Source: Hydrogenophaga sp040372165 (GTDB lineage Bacteria > Pseudomonadota > Gammaproteobacteria > Burkholderiales > Burkholderiaceae_C). Taken from it: a stretch of DNA of 64,000 nucleotides. The position numbers and the translations under genes were made by a program. Of the stretch, positions 41,922 to 51,668 are shown one piece after another. How positions within the stretch are numbered: position 1 is the stretch's first letter; every line of letters begins with the position of its first letter. Location of the stretch: contig NZ_BAABWG010000007.1 of assembly GCF_040372165.1 (NCBI RefSeq), positions 1 to 64,000 of the forward strand, given 5' to 3'. The notes beneath the pieces were generated by a model. It worked only from the letters and a program-made list of their open reading frames with translations, was not told the DNA's origin and made no database searches.

Positions 41922-43829
41922 TCAGATCTCGAGTTTGGAACCCAGTTCGATGACGGCGTTGCTCGGCAAATTGAGGAACTCGGCCGCAGCCCCTGCGTTA
42001 TGGTGCATTTGCGCAAACAGCTTCTCTCGCCAGGGTGCCATGCCCTCGCCAGTCGTCGGGACCACAACATCGCGTGAAAGAAAGTAGCTCGTGGTCATGG
42101 GGTCGAGCGCCACACCTCTCCCTTGGATCGTGCTCAGCGCCAGCGGGAGGTCGGGGTCGTTTTTGAATCCGTAGTGCACCACCACTTGCCAGCAGTCGTG
42201 GCCAAGTGGGGTGATTTCAATCCGCCGGCCCAGCCCGATCCAGGGCACAGGATGGTTGCGCACAGTGACAAACAGGATTTGCTCATGCAGGACCTTGTTG
42301 TGCTTGAGGTTGTGCAGCAGTGCATTGGGCACCATGCCTGTCTCGGGCGAAAGAAACACAGCCGTGCCAGCGACCCGTTTGGGCGGGTCAAGAAAGACCG
42401 CCGCAAGGAAAGCGTCCAGCTCGATGGCTTCAGCCTGCTGCTTCGCGGCCAGCAGGTCCCTGCCGCGCTTCCAGGTCATCATCAGCGTGAAAACCGCCGC
42501 TCCAATGACCAGTGGAAACCAGCCGCCATCGAAGAGCTTGAGCAGGTTGGAACCGAAGAAGGCCAGGTCAACCAGGAAGAACCAGCCGGTGGCCAGGACA
42601 CACAACAGCCACGGATAGTGCCAACGGTAGCGGATCACAAAGAAGGTGAGCACGGTGGTGATCAACATGTCCAGCGTGACGGCAATGCCGTAGGCCGATG
42701 CCAGATTGGATGAGGACTTGAACATGCCCACGGCCAGCACCACCGCCACAAACAACCCCCAATTGACCAGCGGCAAGTAGATCTGACCCGTGTCCTTCAC
42801 GCTGGTGTGCTTGATCTGCAAGCGAGGCAGATAGCCCAGCTGAATGACTTGTTTGGTGACGCTGAACGCACCCGATATCAACGCTTGCGAGGCAATCACG
42901 GTGGCCATGGTGGCCAGCACCACCAAAGGCAATTGCAGCCAGGCTGGCGCCATGTTGAAAAACGGGTTGGCCACTGCCGTCGGATCATCCAGCAGCAGCG
43001 CGCCCTGACCAAAGTAGTTCAGCGTCAGACAAGGCATGACCAAAGTGAACCATGCCAGCCGGATAGGGCGTTTGCCAAAATGGCCCATGTCCGCGTAGAG
43101 CGCCTCTCCTCCGGTCACACACAGCACCACCGCGCCCAGGATGATGAAACTCACGCCAGGCTGCAGCCAGATGAAGCGCACGGCGTGATGTGGGCTGAGC
43201 GCTTCCAGAATTTCCGGATGCCCGGCAATATGGTAGATGCCCAGCAGTGCAATGGCCACGAACCACACAGTCGTGATCGGGCCAAAGAAGCGCCCGATGC
43301 CGCCAGTGCCCCGCTTCTGGACAGCGAACAGCGCAAAGAGGATCAACAAGGTCAGTGGCAGCACCCAACGTTGAAAAGCTGGAGAAACCACCACCAAGCC
43401 CTCCACAGCCGACAGCACGGATATGGCTGGCGTGATCACCCCGTCACCATAGAACAGAGAGGTGCCGAAGATGCCGACCGCCAGAAGCCACTGCCGCGTT
43501 CTGGGTTTGTCTTTGACCGCCTGGGAGGCCAGCGCCAGCATGGCGATCAAGCCACCTTCACCCTCATTGTCCGCCCTGAGCACCAGGGTCACGTATTTCA
43601 GGGAAACGATGACCGTCAGCGTCCAGAAGACAATGGACAGCACCCCATACACATTCGCATGGGTGAAGGGCACATGACCGGACCCGAACACCTCTTTGAC
43701 GGCATACAGAACACTGGTGCCAATATCACCGTAGACGATGCCGATGGCCCCCAGCGTCAAGGTGGCGATCGACGAGGTGCTTGCACTGTGCTTCTGAGGG
43801 TGATTCACCGCAGCGTTGGCCAGGATCAC
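41922..43829 (-). CDS. kup: Low-affinity K+ uptake protein Kup
   Basis: A 635-aa inner-membrane K+:H+ symporter of the KUP/HAK family, with about 12 transmembrane helices over residues 20-440 and a cytosolic C-terminal domain. GAIGIVYGDIGTSVLYAVKEVF (in part) is the KUP signature. The GTG at 43829 is the best N-terminal start; a second GTG is 7 codons inside. It lies 84 bases downstream of gshA and upstream of gshB, linking K+ uptake with glutathione synthesis genes. Confidence 0.95.
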   Translation of the reverse strand: MILANAAVNHPQKHSASTSSIATLTLGAIGIVYGDIGTSVLYAVKEVFGSGHVPFTHANVYGVLSIVFWTLTVIVSLKYVTLVLRADNEGEGGLIAMLALASQAVKDKPRTRQWLLAVGIFGTSLFYGDGVITPAISVLSAVEGLVVVSPAFQRWVLPLTLLILFALFAVQKRGTGGIGRFFGPITTVWFVAIALLGIYHIAGHPEILEALSPHHAVRFIWLQPGVSFIILGAVVLCVTGGEALYADMGHFGKRPIRLAWFTLVMPCLTLNYFGQGALLLDDPTAVANPFFNMAPAWLQLPLVVLATMATVIASQALISGAFSVTKQVIQLGYLPRLQIKHTSVKDTGQIYLPLVNWGLFVAVVLAVGMFKSSSNLASAYGIAVTLDMLITTVLTFFVIRYRWHYPWLLCVLATGWFFLVDLAFFGSNLLKLFDGGWFPLVIGAAVFTLMMTWKRGRDLLAAKQQAEAIELDAFLAAVFLDPPKRVAGTAVFLSPETGMVPNALLHNLKHNKVLHEQILFVTVRNHPVPWIGLGRRIEITPLGHDCWQVVVHYGFKNDPDLPLALSTIQGRGVALDPMTTSYFLSRDVVVPTTGEGMAPWREKLFAQMHHNAGAAAEFLNLPSNAVIELGSKLEI

Positions 43830-43913
43830 GTCCTGGCAGACATATCGGGGCGCTCATTGTGCGCTGCAATATGACCGGATATCAAGCCCCTCCGGCGACG
43901 CGGGAAGGGTCTT

Positions 43914-45206
43914 TCAGTCGTAGTTTTCGGCTTCGGGGTCCGTGGCTTCCAGTTCGTAGCTGGCCGCCAGCATCGCCAGGCGACCAATGACACCATACAT
44001 GTAGAAGCGGTTGGGCAGGCTCTCCCCGGGCTGCAATCCCGGCTGGGGCAATTGCGCACCTTGCTCGAAAGCCAGAGGCACACTGCGCGCCGCAGGCGTG
44101 TTGAGGTTCTCGTCTGCCCCGGCTTCTCCATTGACGCGATAAAACCCGCCCACCACGTAGCGGTCCATCATGTACACCACGGGTTCGGCCACCTGGTTTT
44201 CGATGCGCTCCTGCGTGAGCACGCCTTCCTGAATGATGACTTCGCCGACGGACTGCCCAGCCTGAACCGTCGCCATGCGTTTGCGCACCGCAGGACTGAT
44301 CCGGTCAATGTCCTTGGCATCGCGCACCATCATCACACCCAGGCCGCCAGTACCGTTGTCGGCCTTGATGGCCACGAACGGCTTCTCGTTGATGCCGTAC
44401 TCCTTGTACTTCCGGCGAATCTTGCCCAGCAAGGCATCCGTATTGCTGCGCAGGCATTCAAGCCCCTGATCCTGCGAGAAGTCCACTTCTCCGCAGCTGT
44501 TGAACATGGGATTGATCAACCAGGGATCCATGCCCAGCAGTTTGCCAAAGCGTTTGGAGACTTCCTCGTATGCCTTGAAGTGGTTGCGTTTGCGCCGCGT
44601 ACCCCATCCGGCGTGCAACGGCGGCAAGAGGTATTGCTCGTAGAGGTCTTCCACGATGCCCGGGACGCCCGCACTCAGATCGTTGTTGAGCAAGATGGTG
44701 CAGGGGTCAAAATGCTTGAGTCCCAGTCGCCGGCGCGTGCGCACCAGTGGCTCCAGCGTCACCTTCTCACCACCGTCAAGCGTCACCGTGGTGGGCTCAT
44801 TCACCTCGTTGGAAAGCGAGCCCAGGCGCACGGTCAGGCCCGCCTGATAGAAGATGCGCTGCAGCTGCAACAGATTGCGCAAATGCTCCTGATCGCTGGC
44901 ATTGTCCGGGATCAGCAGCAGGTTCTTGGCTTCCGGGCAGATCTTCTCGATCGCGGCCATGGCGGCCTGTACTGCCAGCGGCAGCATCTCGGGTGTCAGG
45001 TTGTGCCACCCATCCGGGAACAGATTGGTATCGACCGGCACCAGCTTGAAGCCGGCATTACGCACATCTACCGACGAGTAGAACGGTGGCGTGTGTTCCA
45101 TCCATTCCAGGCGGAACCAGCGCTCGATCACGGGCGTGGACTCGAGGATCCTTTGCTCCAGCTCATTGATGGGGCCGTCCAGAGCAGTAACGAGGTGGGG
45201 AACCAT
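43914..45206 (-). CDS. gshA: Glutamate-cysteine ligase, proteobacterial GshA type
   Basis: A 430-aa enzyme that forms gamma-glutamylcysteine, the first glutathione step. It matches the distinct betaproteobacterial glutamate-cysteine ligase family rather than the E. coli type: it begins MVPHLVTALDGPINELEQRI, and contains DVRNAGFKLVPVDTNLFP, LLNNDLSAGVPG and VAIKADNGTGGLGVMMVRDA. The ATG is at 45206. A leader with two hairpins lies between it and proA, 116 bases upstream on the same strand. Confidence 0.93.
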   Translation of the reverse strand: MVPHLVTALDGPINELEQRILESTPVIERWFRLEWMEHTPPFYSSVDVRNAGFKLVPVDTNLFPDGWHNLTPEMLPLAVQAAMAAIEKICPEAKNLLLIPDNASDQEHLRNLLQLQRIFYQAGLTVRLGSLSNEVNEPTTVTLDGGEKVTLEPLVRTRRRLGLKHFDPCTILLNNDLSAGVPGIVEDLYEQYLLPPLHAGWGTRRKRNHFKAYEEVSKRFGKLLGMDPWLINPMFNSCGEVDFSQDQGLECLRSNTDALLGKIRRKYKEYGINEKPFVAIKADNGTGGLGVMMVRDAKDIDRISPAVRKRMATVQAGQSVGEVIIQEGVLTQERIENQVAEPVVYMMDRYVVGGFYRVNGEAGADENLNTPAARSVPLAFEQGAQLPQPGLQPGESLPNRFYMYGVIGRLAMLAASYELEATDPEAENYD

Positions 45207-45232
45207 GTGGGCCTTTAGCGGGATGAAACGAA

Positions 45233-45281
45233 TGCTCGCGCCTGGCGAAGCGCGAGCAGCGAGTACCAGACGAGGTACTTG
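45233..45281 (-). promoter_or_regulatory. Paired hairpins in the leader between proA and gshA
   Basis: TGCTCGCGC / GCGCGAGCA (45233-45258) is a perfect 9-bp stem with an 8-base loop, and AGTAC / GTACT (about 45261-45280) forms a second stem. Both lie on the minus-strand transcript 27-75 bases before the gshA ATG. No U-tract follows, so a terminator role for proA is doubtful. The stretch may be a dispersed repeat or an mRNA processing site. Confidence 0.45.
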
Positions 45282-45322
45282 AGGCCGAAACCCCGGGAAA
45301 CAAGCACACTGTCAGGCCTGCG

Positions 45323-46603
45323 TCAGCTGCGGATTTCGCCTTCTCCGAGCACGACGTACTTGAGAGAAGTGAGTCCTTCCACGCCAACCGGACCTCGTGC
45401 GTGGAACTTGTCGGTGGAGATGCCGATCTCGGCGCCCAGACCGTATTCAAAGCCGTCTGCAAAACGGGTGCTGGCATTGATCATGACACTGGCCGAATCC
45501 ACTTCGCGCAGAAAGCGCTGAGCGTGGACATGATTGGTGGTCACGATGGCATCGGTATGGTGGCTGCCATAGCGGTTGATGTGGGCGATGGCCTCATCCA
45601 GTCCATCCACCACCTTCACACTGATCACCGGTGCAAGATACTCCTCCGACCAGTCCTGCTCGGTCGCGTCGATCACCTTGGCGCCGCTGGCCTTGGCCAG
45701 CAAGATTTTGGCCGCCGGACAGGCGCGCATTTCCACTCCCTTGGCAGCATAGACCTCGGCGATCCGGGGGAGGAACGCCTGCGCCACGCCTTTGGCCACC
45801 AGCAGGCCTTCGGTGGCATTGCAAGGGCTGTACTTCTGGGTCTTGGCGTTGTCGGCCAGTTTGACCGCCATGTCGATATCACACGGATCGTCCACATAGG
45901 TGTGGCAATTGCCATCGAGATGCTTGATGACGGGCACCTTGGCCTCGGCGCTGATGCGCTCGATCAGGCCCTTGCCCCCGCGGGGAATGATCACGTCCAC
46001 ATACTGGGGCATGGCGATCAAATGCCCCACCGCAGCGCGATCAGTGGTCGGGACCAGTTGCACTGCATCGGCAGGCAGATCGTTCTCGATCAAGGCTTGC
46101 TGCACCAGCTTGGCCAGGGCACGGTTGGAGTCGATCGCTTCCGAGCCACCGCGCAAGATGCAGGCATTGCCACTCTTGATCGACAGGCTGGCCGCCTCGA
46201 TGGTCACGTTGGGACGGCTTTCGTACACCATGCCAAACACCCCGATGGGCACTCGCATCTGCCCGACGCGAATGCCGCTGGGCATCTGCTTCATCCCCAG
46301 AATTTCACCAATGATGTCTGCCATGGCGGCAAGCTGCTCGCAGCCTTGCGCACAGGTCTCGATCACCTTGGGCGTGAGCTTGAGCCGGTCCACCATGGGT
46401 TCGGCCAGGCCATTGGAGCGGGCACGCTCCAGATCCTTCGCGTTCTCGACCTGCAAGGGCTCCACTTGCTCGCGCAGCAACGCGGCCAGGCGACGAAGCA
46501 CTGCCGCCTTGCGGGCAGCGCTGGCCTTGGCCATCAGGGCCGAGGCCACCTTGGCCTGCTGGCCCAGGGTGTTCATGAGTTCAAGCGTATTGGTTGCATT
46601 CAT
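45323..46603 (-). CDS. proA: Gamma-glutamyl phosphate reductase
   Basis: A 426-aa NADPH-dependent dehydrogenase of proline synthesis that reduces gamma-glutamyl phosphate to the semialdehyde. The fold has the aldehyde dehydrogenase type, with YESRPNVTIEAASLSIKSGN, RGGSEAIDSNRAL, IPRGGKGLIERI, and the active-site Cys region AKTQKYSPCNATEGLLV. The ATG is at 46603. It is divergent from the rhodanese gene and upstream of gshA; no proB is in the window. Confidence 0.96.
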   Translation of the reverse strand: MNATNTLELMNTLGQQAKVASALMAKASAARKAAVLRRLAALLREQVEPLQVENAKDLERARSNGLAEPMVDRLKLTPKVIETCAQGCEQLAAMADIIGEILGMKQMPSGIRVGQMRVPIGVFGMVYESRPNVTIEAASLSIKSGNACILRGGSEAIDSNRALAKLVQQALIENDLPADAVQLVPTTDRAAVGHLIAMPQYVDVIIPRGGKGLIERISAEAKVPVIKHLDGNCHTYVDDPCDIDMAVKLADNAKTQKYSPCNATEGLLVAKGVAQAFLPRIAEVYAAKGVEMRACPAAKILLAKASGAKVIDATEQDWSEEYLAPVISVKVVDGLDEAIAHINRYGSHHTDAIVTTNHVHAQRFLREVDSASVMINASTRFADGFEYGLGAEIGISTDKFHARGPVGVEGLTSLKYVVLGEGEIRS

Positions 46604-46791
46604 GAACGCATTTTCTCACCCCAGCACCCAAGCCACAAGAAACCGCCCCCGAACCCCTTTTTCCCCCGGCGGCATGTACTGCACACCGGAACAGGCCGTG
46701 TCCGAGCACGTCAGCCCCACCCCGAACCATACTGGGGGTAATATGCACTGTCTCTCTTTGTCTTTCCAATATCACCTTGCAGGAGTACCGG

Positions 46792-47172
46792 ATGAAATCC
46801 GCCCTTGACCTCGTGGCAGCAGCCAAAGCCAGCATCACAGAAATTCCGGTTGATCAGGCAGAGGCGGCCATCAAGGATGCCGACGTGCTCATCGATGTGC
46901 GCGAAGGCGACGAATTCGCCGCTGGCCACCTGCCGGGAGCCATCCATGCGTCGCGGGGCATGCTGGAGTTCAAGCTCAGCAGCAATCCGGCGCTCTCGGC
47001 ACGAGACCTCAAAGTGGTGCTGTATTGCAAGACCAGTGGCCGTGCGGCTCTGGCCGCTGCTGCCATGAAGGAAATGGGTTACCTCAATGTCAAGAGCATC
47101 GCAGGTGGTTATGACGCCTGGATAGCGGCAGGCAAACCAGTGGCCAAGCCGGACATGCCCTCATTCGGCTGA
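46792..47172 (+). CDS. Single-domain rhodanese-like sulfurtransferase
   Basis: A 126-aa one-domain rhodanese. ADVLIDVREGDEFAAGHLPGA (in part; residues ~30-50) and the active-site loop YCKTSGRAA with catalytic Cys79 are typical. The ATG at 46792 is set by AGGAG 7 bases upstream; the open frame 5 codons before it is not used. It is cytoplasmic. It is divergent from proA and converges on holA with a 4-base gap. Confidence 0.92.
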   Translation: MKSALDLVAAAKASITEIPVDQAEAAIKDADVLIDVREGDEFAAGHLPGAIHASRGMLEFKLSSNPALSARDLKVVLYCKTSGRAALAAAAMKEMGYLNVKSIAGGYDAWIAAGKPVAKPDMPSFG

Positions 47173-47176
47173 CCTG

Positions 47177-48229
47177 TCAGCGCTGTGAGCAGGCCCGCGT
47201 CACGCGCATCGCCATCTGGGCCAGTGCCGCCCAGGGGTCTCCCGGCCAGCCCTGGGCCTTGAGGCCCTTCACAATGCCGTCCACCGTGTGGGCATCATCG
47301 AGCCAGCGGCCGAGCATGTTGCTGCCCAGAACCGGGAGCACACGCTCCATGAGCTTCTCGCGCATGCCCCACACCCGGTTCTCCCGAAGCGCCATGGGCA
47401 TTGGCCGCCCCGCATCCATCGCCGTGCGAATACGGTGCAGTGTCCGGATGTCTTCCGAGAGCGCCCAGTGCACGAGGACCGGTGCTTCGCCTTCAGCTTG
47501 CAAGCCGTCGAGCATGCGCTGGACCCGAACGATCTGGCCGCCGAGCACGGCTTCGGCCAGCTTGAACGGCGTGTAGCGCGCCACGTTCAGAACAGCCTTT
47601 TCCACCTGCTCGTATGACAGCTCCCCTGCCGGATACAACAAGCCCAGCTTCTGGATTTCCTGATGGGCGGCCAGCAGGTTGCCTTCGACCCTGTCGGCAA
47701 AAAAACGCAAGGTGCGCTGACCCTCTTCACCGGACTTGACGTTCTGCCCCTGCGCCTGCAATCGCTGTGCGATCCACTGGGGCAAGCCGGTCCGGTCGAC
47801 GGAATCCATCCTGACGGTCACGCCAAAACTGTCCAGCGCCTTGAACCAGGCACCTTTTTGTGTTTGCCCGTCAAGCCGCGGCAGCACCACCAGCGTGAGC
47901 GTGCTGTCGCTGTCGGCGGCCTGTTCGGCCACCTGCTGCAGTACCTGCGAGCCTTCGCGTCCGGGCTTGCCTGTGGGAATGCGGATTTCGATGATCTGCT
48001 TGTCGGCAAACAGGCTCAGAGAACCACCACTGGCCAGCACCTCACTCCAGTCGTAGTGCTGGCCACCCACTGTGTGCACGGTGCGTTCGGTGAACCCCTG
48101 CGATCTGGCCACGGCGCGAATCGTGTCACCCGCTTCCTGGATCAGCAGCGGCTCGTCCCCATGCAAGGTATACAGGCCCTTGAGGCCTTTTTGCAGATGT
48201 GCGTCGAGCTGTCCCGCTTGAACCTGCAT
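47177..48229 (-). CDS. holA: DNA polymerase III delta subunit
   Basis: A 350-aa clamp-loader subunit. GLYTLHGDEPLLIQEAGDTI (residues ~18-37) is the N-terminal signature; the AAA-like domain, KGAWFKALDSFGVTV, and the C-terminal collar with GRWLDDAHTVDGIVKGLKAQG (in part) follow. It follows lptE by 13 bases, the usual leuS-lptE-holA order of proteobacteria. Confidence 0.95.
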   Translation of the reverse strand: MQVQAGQLDAHLQKGLKGLYTLHGDEPLLIQEAGDTIRAVARSQGFTERTVHTVGGQHYDWSEVLASGGSLSLFADKQIIEIRIPTGKPGREGSQVLQQVAEQAADSDSTLTLVVLPRLDGQTQKGAWFKALDSFGVTVRMDSVDRTGLPQWIAQRLQAQGQNVKSGEEGQRTLRFFADRVEGNLLAAHQEIQKLGLLYPAGELSYEQVEKAVLNVARYTPFKLAEAVLGGQIVRVQRMLDGLQAEGEAPVLVHWALSEDIRTLHRIRTAMDAGRPMPMALRENRVWGMREKLMERVLPVLGSNMLGRWLDDAHTVDGIVKGLKAQGWPGDPWAALAQMAMRVTRACSQR

Positions 48230-48242
48230 GGTCTGCCGGTGC

Positions 48243-48800
48243 TCAGATCGACTTGACCGCCGCCAGACGGCGCATCACCTGCTGGACGATGTCGCCCTGC
48301 ATGTCTTCGAACATCGACTCTTCTTCGGCGGCCTTGGCCAGTGCAGCCGTCTCGCTGAAGCTGATGTCGCGCTCGAGCACGATTTCAGCGTCATCGAGCA
48401 AAACCCGGCCGTTAAGAGCTTTGAGACCAAAGCGGAACCGGGTGCGCAGCTGAAGCTCTCGCACCTGCCCCGTGGCGGTTTGCCCCACCACGGCCCGCTC
48501 TCGCTGGTCGGTCAGAACATTCAGAACCACCTGCGCCTGACGTTGCTGCTCTGCGGGCGCATTGGCCCCGATGACACTCAGGCCGGCCGATCGCAATGCA
48601 TTCTGCAGTTCGCGAGACACCGGGGCACCCCAGTTGCCGTCAAACCGAATTCGCTCAAAAGCGAACTTGGGCGCCTTGCGCAGCGTGAACCCACAGCCAC
48701 TGAGGACAGCCGCCATGGGCAAGGCGCCGGCAGCAGCCAGCCAGGCACGGCGGGAAGAAAGGGGGAGGCGTCGTTGGGTCATGTTTTCTGCCAGGCTCAT
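48243..48800 (-). CDS. lptE: LPS-assembly lipoprotein LptE
   Basis: A 185-aa outer-membrane lipoprotein that plugs the LptD barrel. A signal peptide with lipobox LSGC (Cys ~36) is followed by the family start GFTLRKAPKFAFERIRFDG. Starts at 48800 or 48782 are both possible; the first is given. It lies between leuS and holA with short gaps, so it is probably co-transcribed. Confidence 0.92.
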   Translation of the reverse strand: MSLAENMTQRRLPLSSRRAWLAAAGALPMAAVLSGCGFTLRKAPKFAFERIRFDGNWGAPVSRELQNALRSAGLSVIGANAPAEQQRQAQVVLNVLTDQRERAVVGQTATGQVRELQLRTRFRFGLKALNGRVLLDDAEIVLERDISFSETAALAKAAEEESMFEDMQGDIVQQVMRRLAAVKSI

Positions 48801-48843
48801 GTTTGCTCACGGGGCCCGGCAAGCCGGGCCACAGCGTCCTTTT

Positions 48844-51519
48844 TTATACCACCACGTTGACCAGGCGGCCGGGCACCACAATGACTTTCTTGGGTGCTGC
48901 GCCGTTGGCAAACTTCTCGAAGGCCTCTGTTGCCAGCGCAGCCGCTTCGATGGCGGCTTTGTCAGCACCAGCGGGCACGACCACGCTGCCGCGGTGCTTG
49001 CCGTTGATCTGCAAGACCAGTTCGATCTCATCGCGCTCAAGTGCCTTCTCATCCACCTGTGGCCAGGCCGCATCCAGCAAATCCTCGCTCACTTGCGCAT
49101 AGCCCAGTTCAGCCCAGAGCCCATGGCTCAGGTGCGGCGTGGCCGGGTACAGGCAGCGCAGCAGGATGCCAAAACATTCGGCCAGCGCAGCCTTGTCACC
49201 ATCGCTGCCGTCAGCCTCGCAGGCTTCGAGCGCATTGAGCATCTTCATCGCGCCGGAGACGACGGTGTTGTACTGCATGCGCTGGTAGTCGTAATCCACC
49301 TGCTTGAGCACGGTGTGCATCTCCAGGCGCAAGGCCTTCGCCGACTTCGACTGCGCTGCACCGCCCACGGCAGCGGCATGCGCGCCCGAGACACCCATTT
49401 CCGAGAGTTTGGCGCCGAAGTTCCACACGCGGCGCAGGAAGCGGTAGCTGCCTTCCACGGCCGCATCGTTCCACTCCAGGGTGGCCTCAGGTGGCGCCGT
49501 GAACATGGTGTAAAGACGGGCGGTATCAGCACCGTACTTCTCGATCAACTCCTGCGGATCGACCCCGTTGTTCTTGGACTTGGACATGGTGCCCACGCCC
49601 TCGTAGTCGATTTCGGTGCCCGCCGGCAGATCGCCGACCGCGTTCTTGAGCTTGGCACCCACGATCTTGCCGCCATCGTCGAGCACGTGCTCCACGTCAT
49701 GCGGCCAGAAATACTCTTTGGCGCCCTTGTCGGTCCGACGAGAGTAGATGTGATTGAGCACCATGCCCTGCGTCAGCAGCTTGGTGAAAGGTTCGTCCAC
49801 TTTCACCAGGCCCATGTCACGCATGACCTTGGTCCAGAAGCGCGCGTACAACAGGTGCAGGATGGCGTGCTCGATACCGCCGATGTACTGATCCATCGGC
49901 ATCCAGTAGTCCGCACCACCGGCGACCATGGCATCTGCGTTGGTCGGGTCGCAATAGCGCATGAAATACCAGGACGAATCCACGAAGGTGTCCATGGTGT
50001 CGGTCTCGCGCCGGGCGGGTTTGCCGCAGCACGGGCAATCCACCTGCAGGAATGCCTCGCACTTGTTCAGCGGGTTGCCACTGCCGTCTGGCACCAGGTC
50101 TTCCGGCAGGCGCACCGGCAAGTCCTTCTCGGGCACCGGCACCGGGCCGCAGGCCTCGCAATGGATGATCGGGATTGGCGTGCCCCAGTAGCGCTGGCGG
50201 CTGATGCCCCAGTCGCGCAGACGGTAAGTGGTTTTCTTCTCGCCCAGGCCCTTGTCGCCCAAGGTGGCAGCCACTTTGTCCACGGCCGTCTTGAGGCCCA
50301 GACCATCGAGCTCACCGGAGTTGATGCACACACCGCGCTGTTTGTCGGCATACCACTCGGCCCAGGCGGTGTCGGAGAAGGTCTCGCCTTCTACAGCCAC
50401 CACCTGCTTGATTGCAATGCCGTACTTGAGCGCGAACGCGAAATCGCGCTCGTCGTGCGCGGGCACGCCCATCACAGCGCCGTCGCCGTAGCTCATCAGC
50501 ACATAGTTGCCGACCCAGACCTCGACCTGCGCGCCGGTGAGCGGATGCGTGACGAACATGCCCGTGGGCATACCCAGCTTTTCCTGGGTGGCCAGTTCGG
50601 CCTCGGTGGTGCCGCCCTGTTTGCATTCTTCGATGAAGGCGGCCAGCTTGGCGTTGCCCGCCGCCGCCTGCATGGCGATCGGGTGCTCTGGCGCCACCGC
50701 GCAGAAGGTCACGCCCATGATGGTGTCGGCACGCGTGGTGAACACGTACATGCGGCCATCGCCGATCAGTGCGCCGTCAGCGCCCTTGATCTCGTGCGTG
50801 AACGCAAAGCGCACACCTTCGCTCTTGCCGATCCAGTTCTCCTGCATCAGGCGAACCTTGTCCGGCCAGCCGTCCAGCGATGCCTTGTCGTTGCCGACTT
50901 GAACGTGGTCAAGCAGTTCGTCGGCGTAGGCCGTGATGTTCAGGTAGTAGCCCGGGATTTCGCGTTTTTCCACCAGCGCACCGGTGCGCCAGCCTCGGCC
51001 ATCGATCACCTGCTCGTTGGCCAGCACGGTCTGGTCCACCGGGTCCCAGTTCACGACCTGGGTCTTGCGGTAGGCAATGCCTTTTTCCAGCATCTTGATG
51101 AACAGCCACTGGTTCCACCTGTAGTATTCAGGGGAGCAGGTGGCGACCTCGCGCGACCAGTCGATGGCCAGACCCATGGCCTGCATCTGGCGCTTCATGT
51201 AGTCGATGTTCTCGTACGTCCACTTGGCCGGCGGCACGCCGTTCTTCAACGCGGCGTTCTCGGCCGGCAGGCCGAACGCATCCCAGCCCATGGGCATGAG
51301 CACGTTGTAACCGTTCATGCGCAGCTGGCGCGTGAGCATGTCGTTGATGGTGTAGTTGCGCACGTGGCCCATGTGCAGCTTGCCGCTGGGGTACGGCAGC
51401 ATGGAGCAGGCATAGAACTTCTTCTTGCCCTCTTCTTCCGTCACACGATAGGCGTCGCGCGCGTTCCAGTGGGCTTGGGCGGCCTGTTCAACCGCCTTGT
51501 GATCGTATTGGTCTTGCAT
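48844..51519 (-). CDS. leuS: Leucyl-tRNA synthetase
   Basis: An 891-aa class I synthetase. HIGH-equivalent motif is PYPSGKLHMGHVRNY (HMGH), the zinc/editing domains span the middle (CP1, with TTRADTIMGVTF), KMSKS is MSKSKNNGVDPQE, followed by the anticodon domain. The ATG at 51519 (MQDQYDHKAVEQAAQAHW) is the family start; the frame upstream runs in from the exbD gap. It begins the leuS-lptE-holA operon. Confidence 0.97.
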   Translation of the reverse strand: MQDQYDHKAVEQAAQAHWNARDAYRVTEEEGKKKFYACSMLPYPSGKLHMGHVRNYTINDMLTRQLRMNGYNVLMPMGWDAFGLPAENAALKNGVPPAKWTYENIDYMKRQMQAMGLAIDWSREVATCSPEYYRWNQWLFIKMLEKGIAYRKTQVVNWDPVDQTVLANEQVIDGRGWRTGALVEKREIPGYYLNITAYADELLDHVQVGNDKASLDGWPDKVRLMQENWIGKSEGVRFAFTHEIKGADGALIGDGRMYVFTTRADTIMGVTFCAVAPEHPIAMQAAAGNAKLAAFIEECKQGGTTEAELATQEKLGMPTGMFVTHPLTGAQVEVWVGNYVLMSYGDGAVMGVPAHDERDFAFALKYGIAIKQVVAVEGETFSDTAWAEWYADKQRGVCINSGELDGLGLKTAVDKVAATLGDKGLGEKKTTYRLRDWGISRQRYWGTPIPIIHCEACGPVPVPEKDLPVRLPEDLVPDGSGNPLNKCEAFLQVDCPCCGKPARRETDTMDTFVDSSWYFMRYCDPTNADAMVAGGADYWMPMDQYIGGIEHAILHLLYARFWTKVMRDMGLVKVDEPFTKLLTQGMVLNHIYSRRTDKGAKEYFWPHDVEHVLDDGGKIVGAKLKNAVGDLPAGTEIDYEGVGTMSKSKNNGVDPQELIEKYGADTARLYTMFTAPPEATLEWNDAAVEGSYRFLRRVWNFGAKLSEMGVSGAHAAAVGGAAQSKSAKALRLEMHTVLKQVDYDYQRMQYNTVVSGAMKMLNALEACEADGSDGDKAALAECFGILLRCLYPATPHLSHGLWAELGYAQVSEDLLDAAWPQVDEKALERDEIELVLQINGKHRGSVVVPAGADKAAIEAAALATEAFEKFANGAAPKKVIVVPGRLVNVVV

Positions 51520-51668
51520 GAATGGTCGACTGGCAGCGAGCAGCCCCCATGGGCTGGACGGTGCAGGGTCCGATAATTTCTGGGGCAGGGTTCGCGCCAT
51601 GCCAGACAGCAGACTGCCCACTGGCGCGCGAACCAAACCCCTGATTTTAGGCGCAGGAGGCGATGACC

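Noticed and set aside
41868..42087. Extra short frames overlapping the start of gshB and the end of kup
   Set aside because: They lie on the opposite strand of kup with no ribosome site or motif.
48562..51576. A 1004-codon open frame antisense to leuS
   Set aside because: High GC and codon bias of leuS produce long open frames on the other strand. The product has no recognisable domain, and leuS is complete with all motifs.
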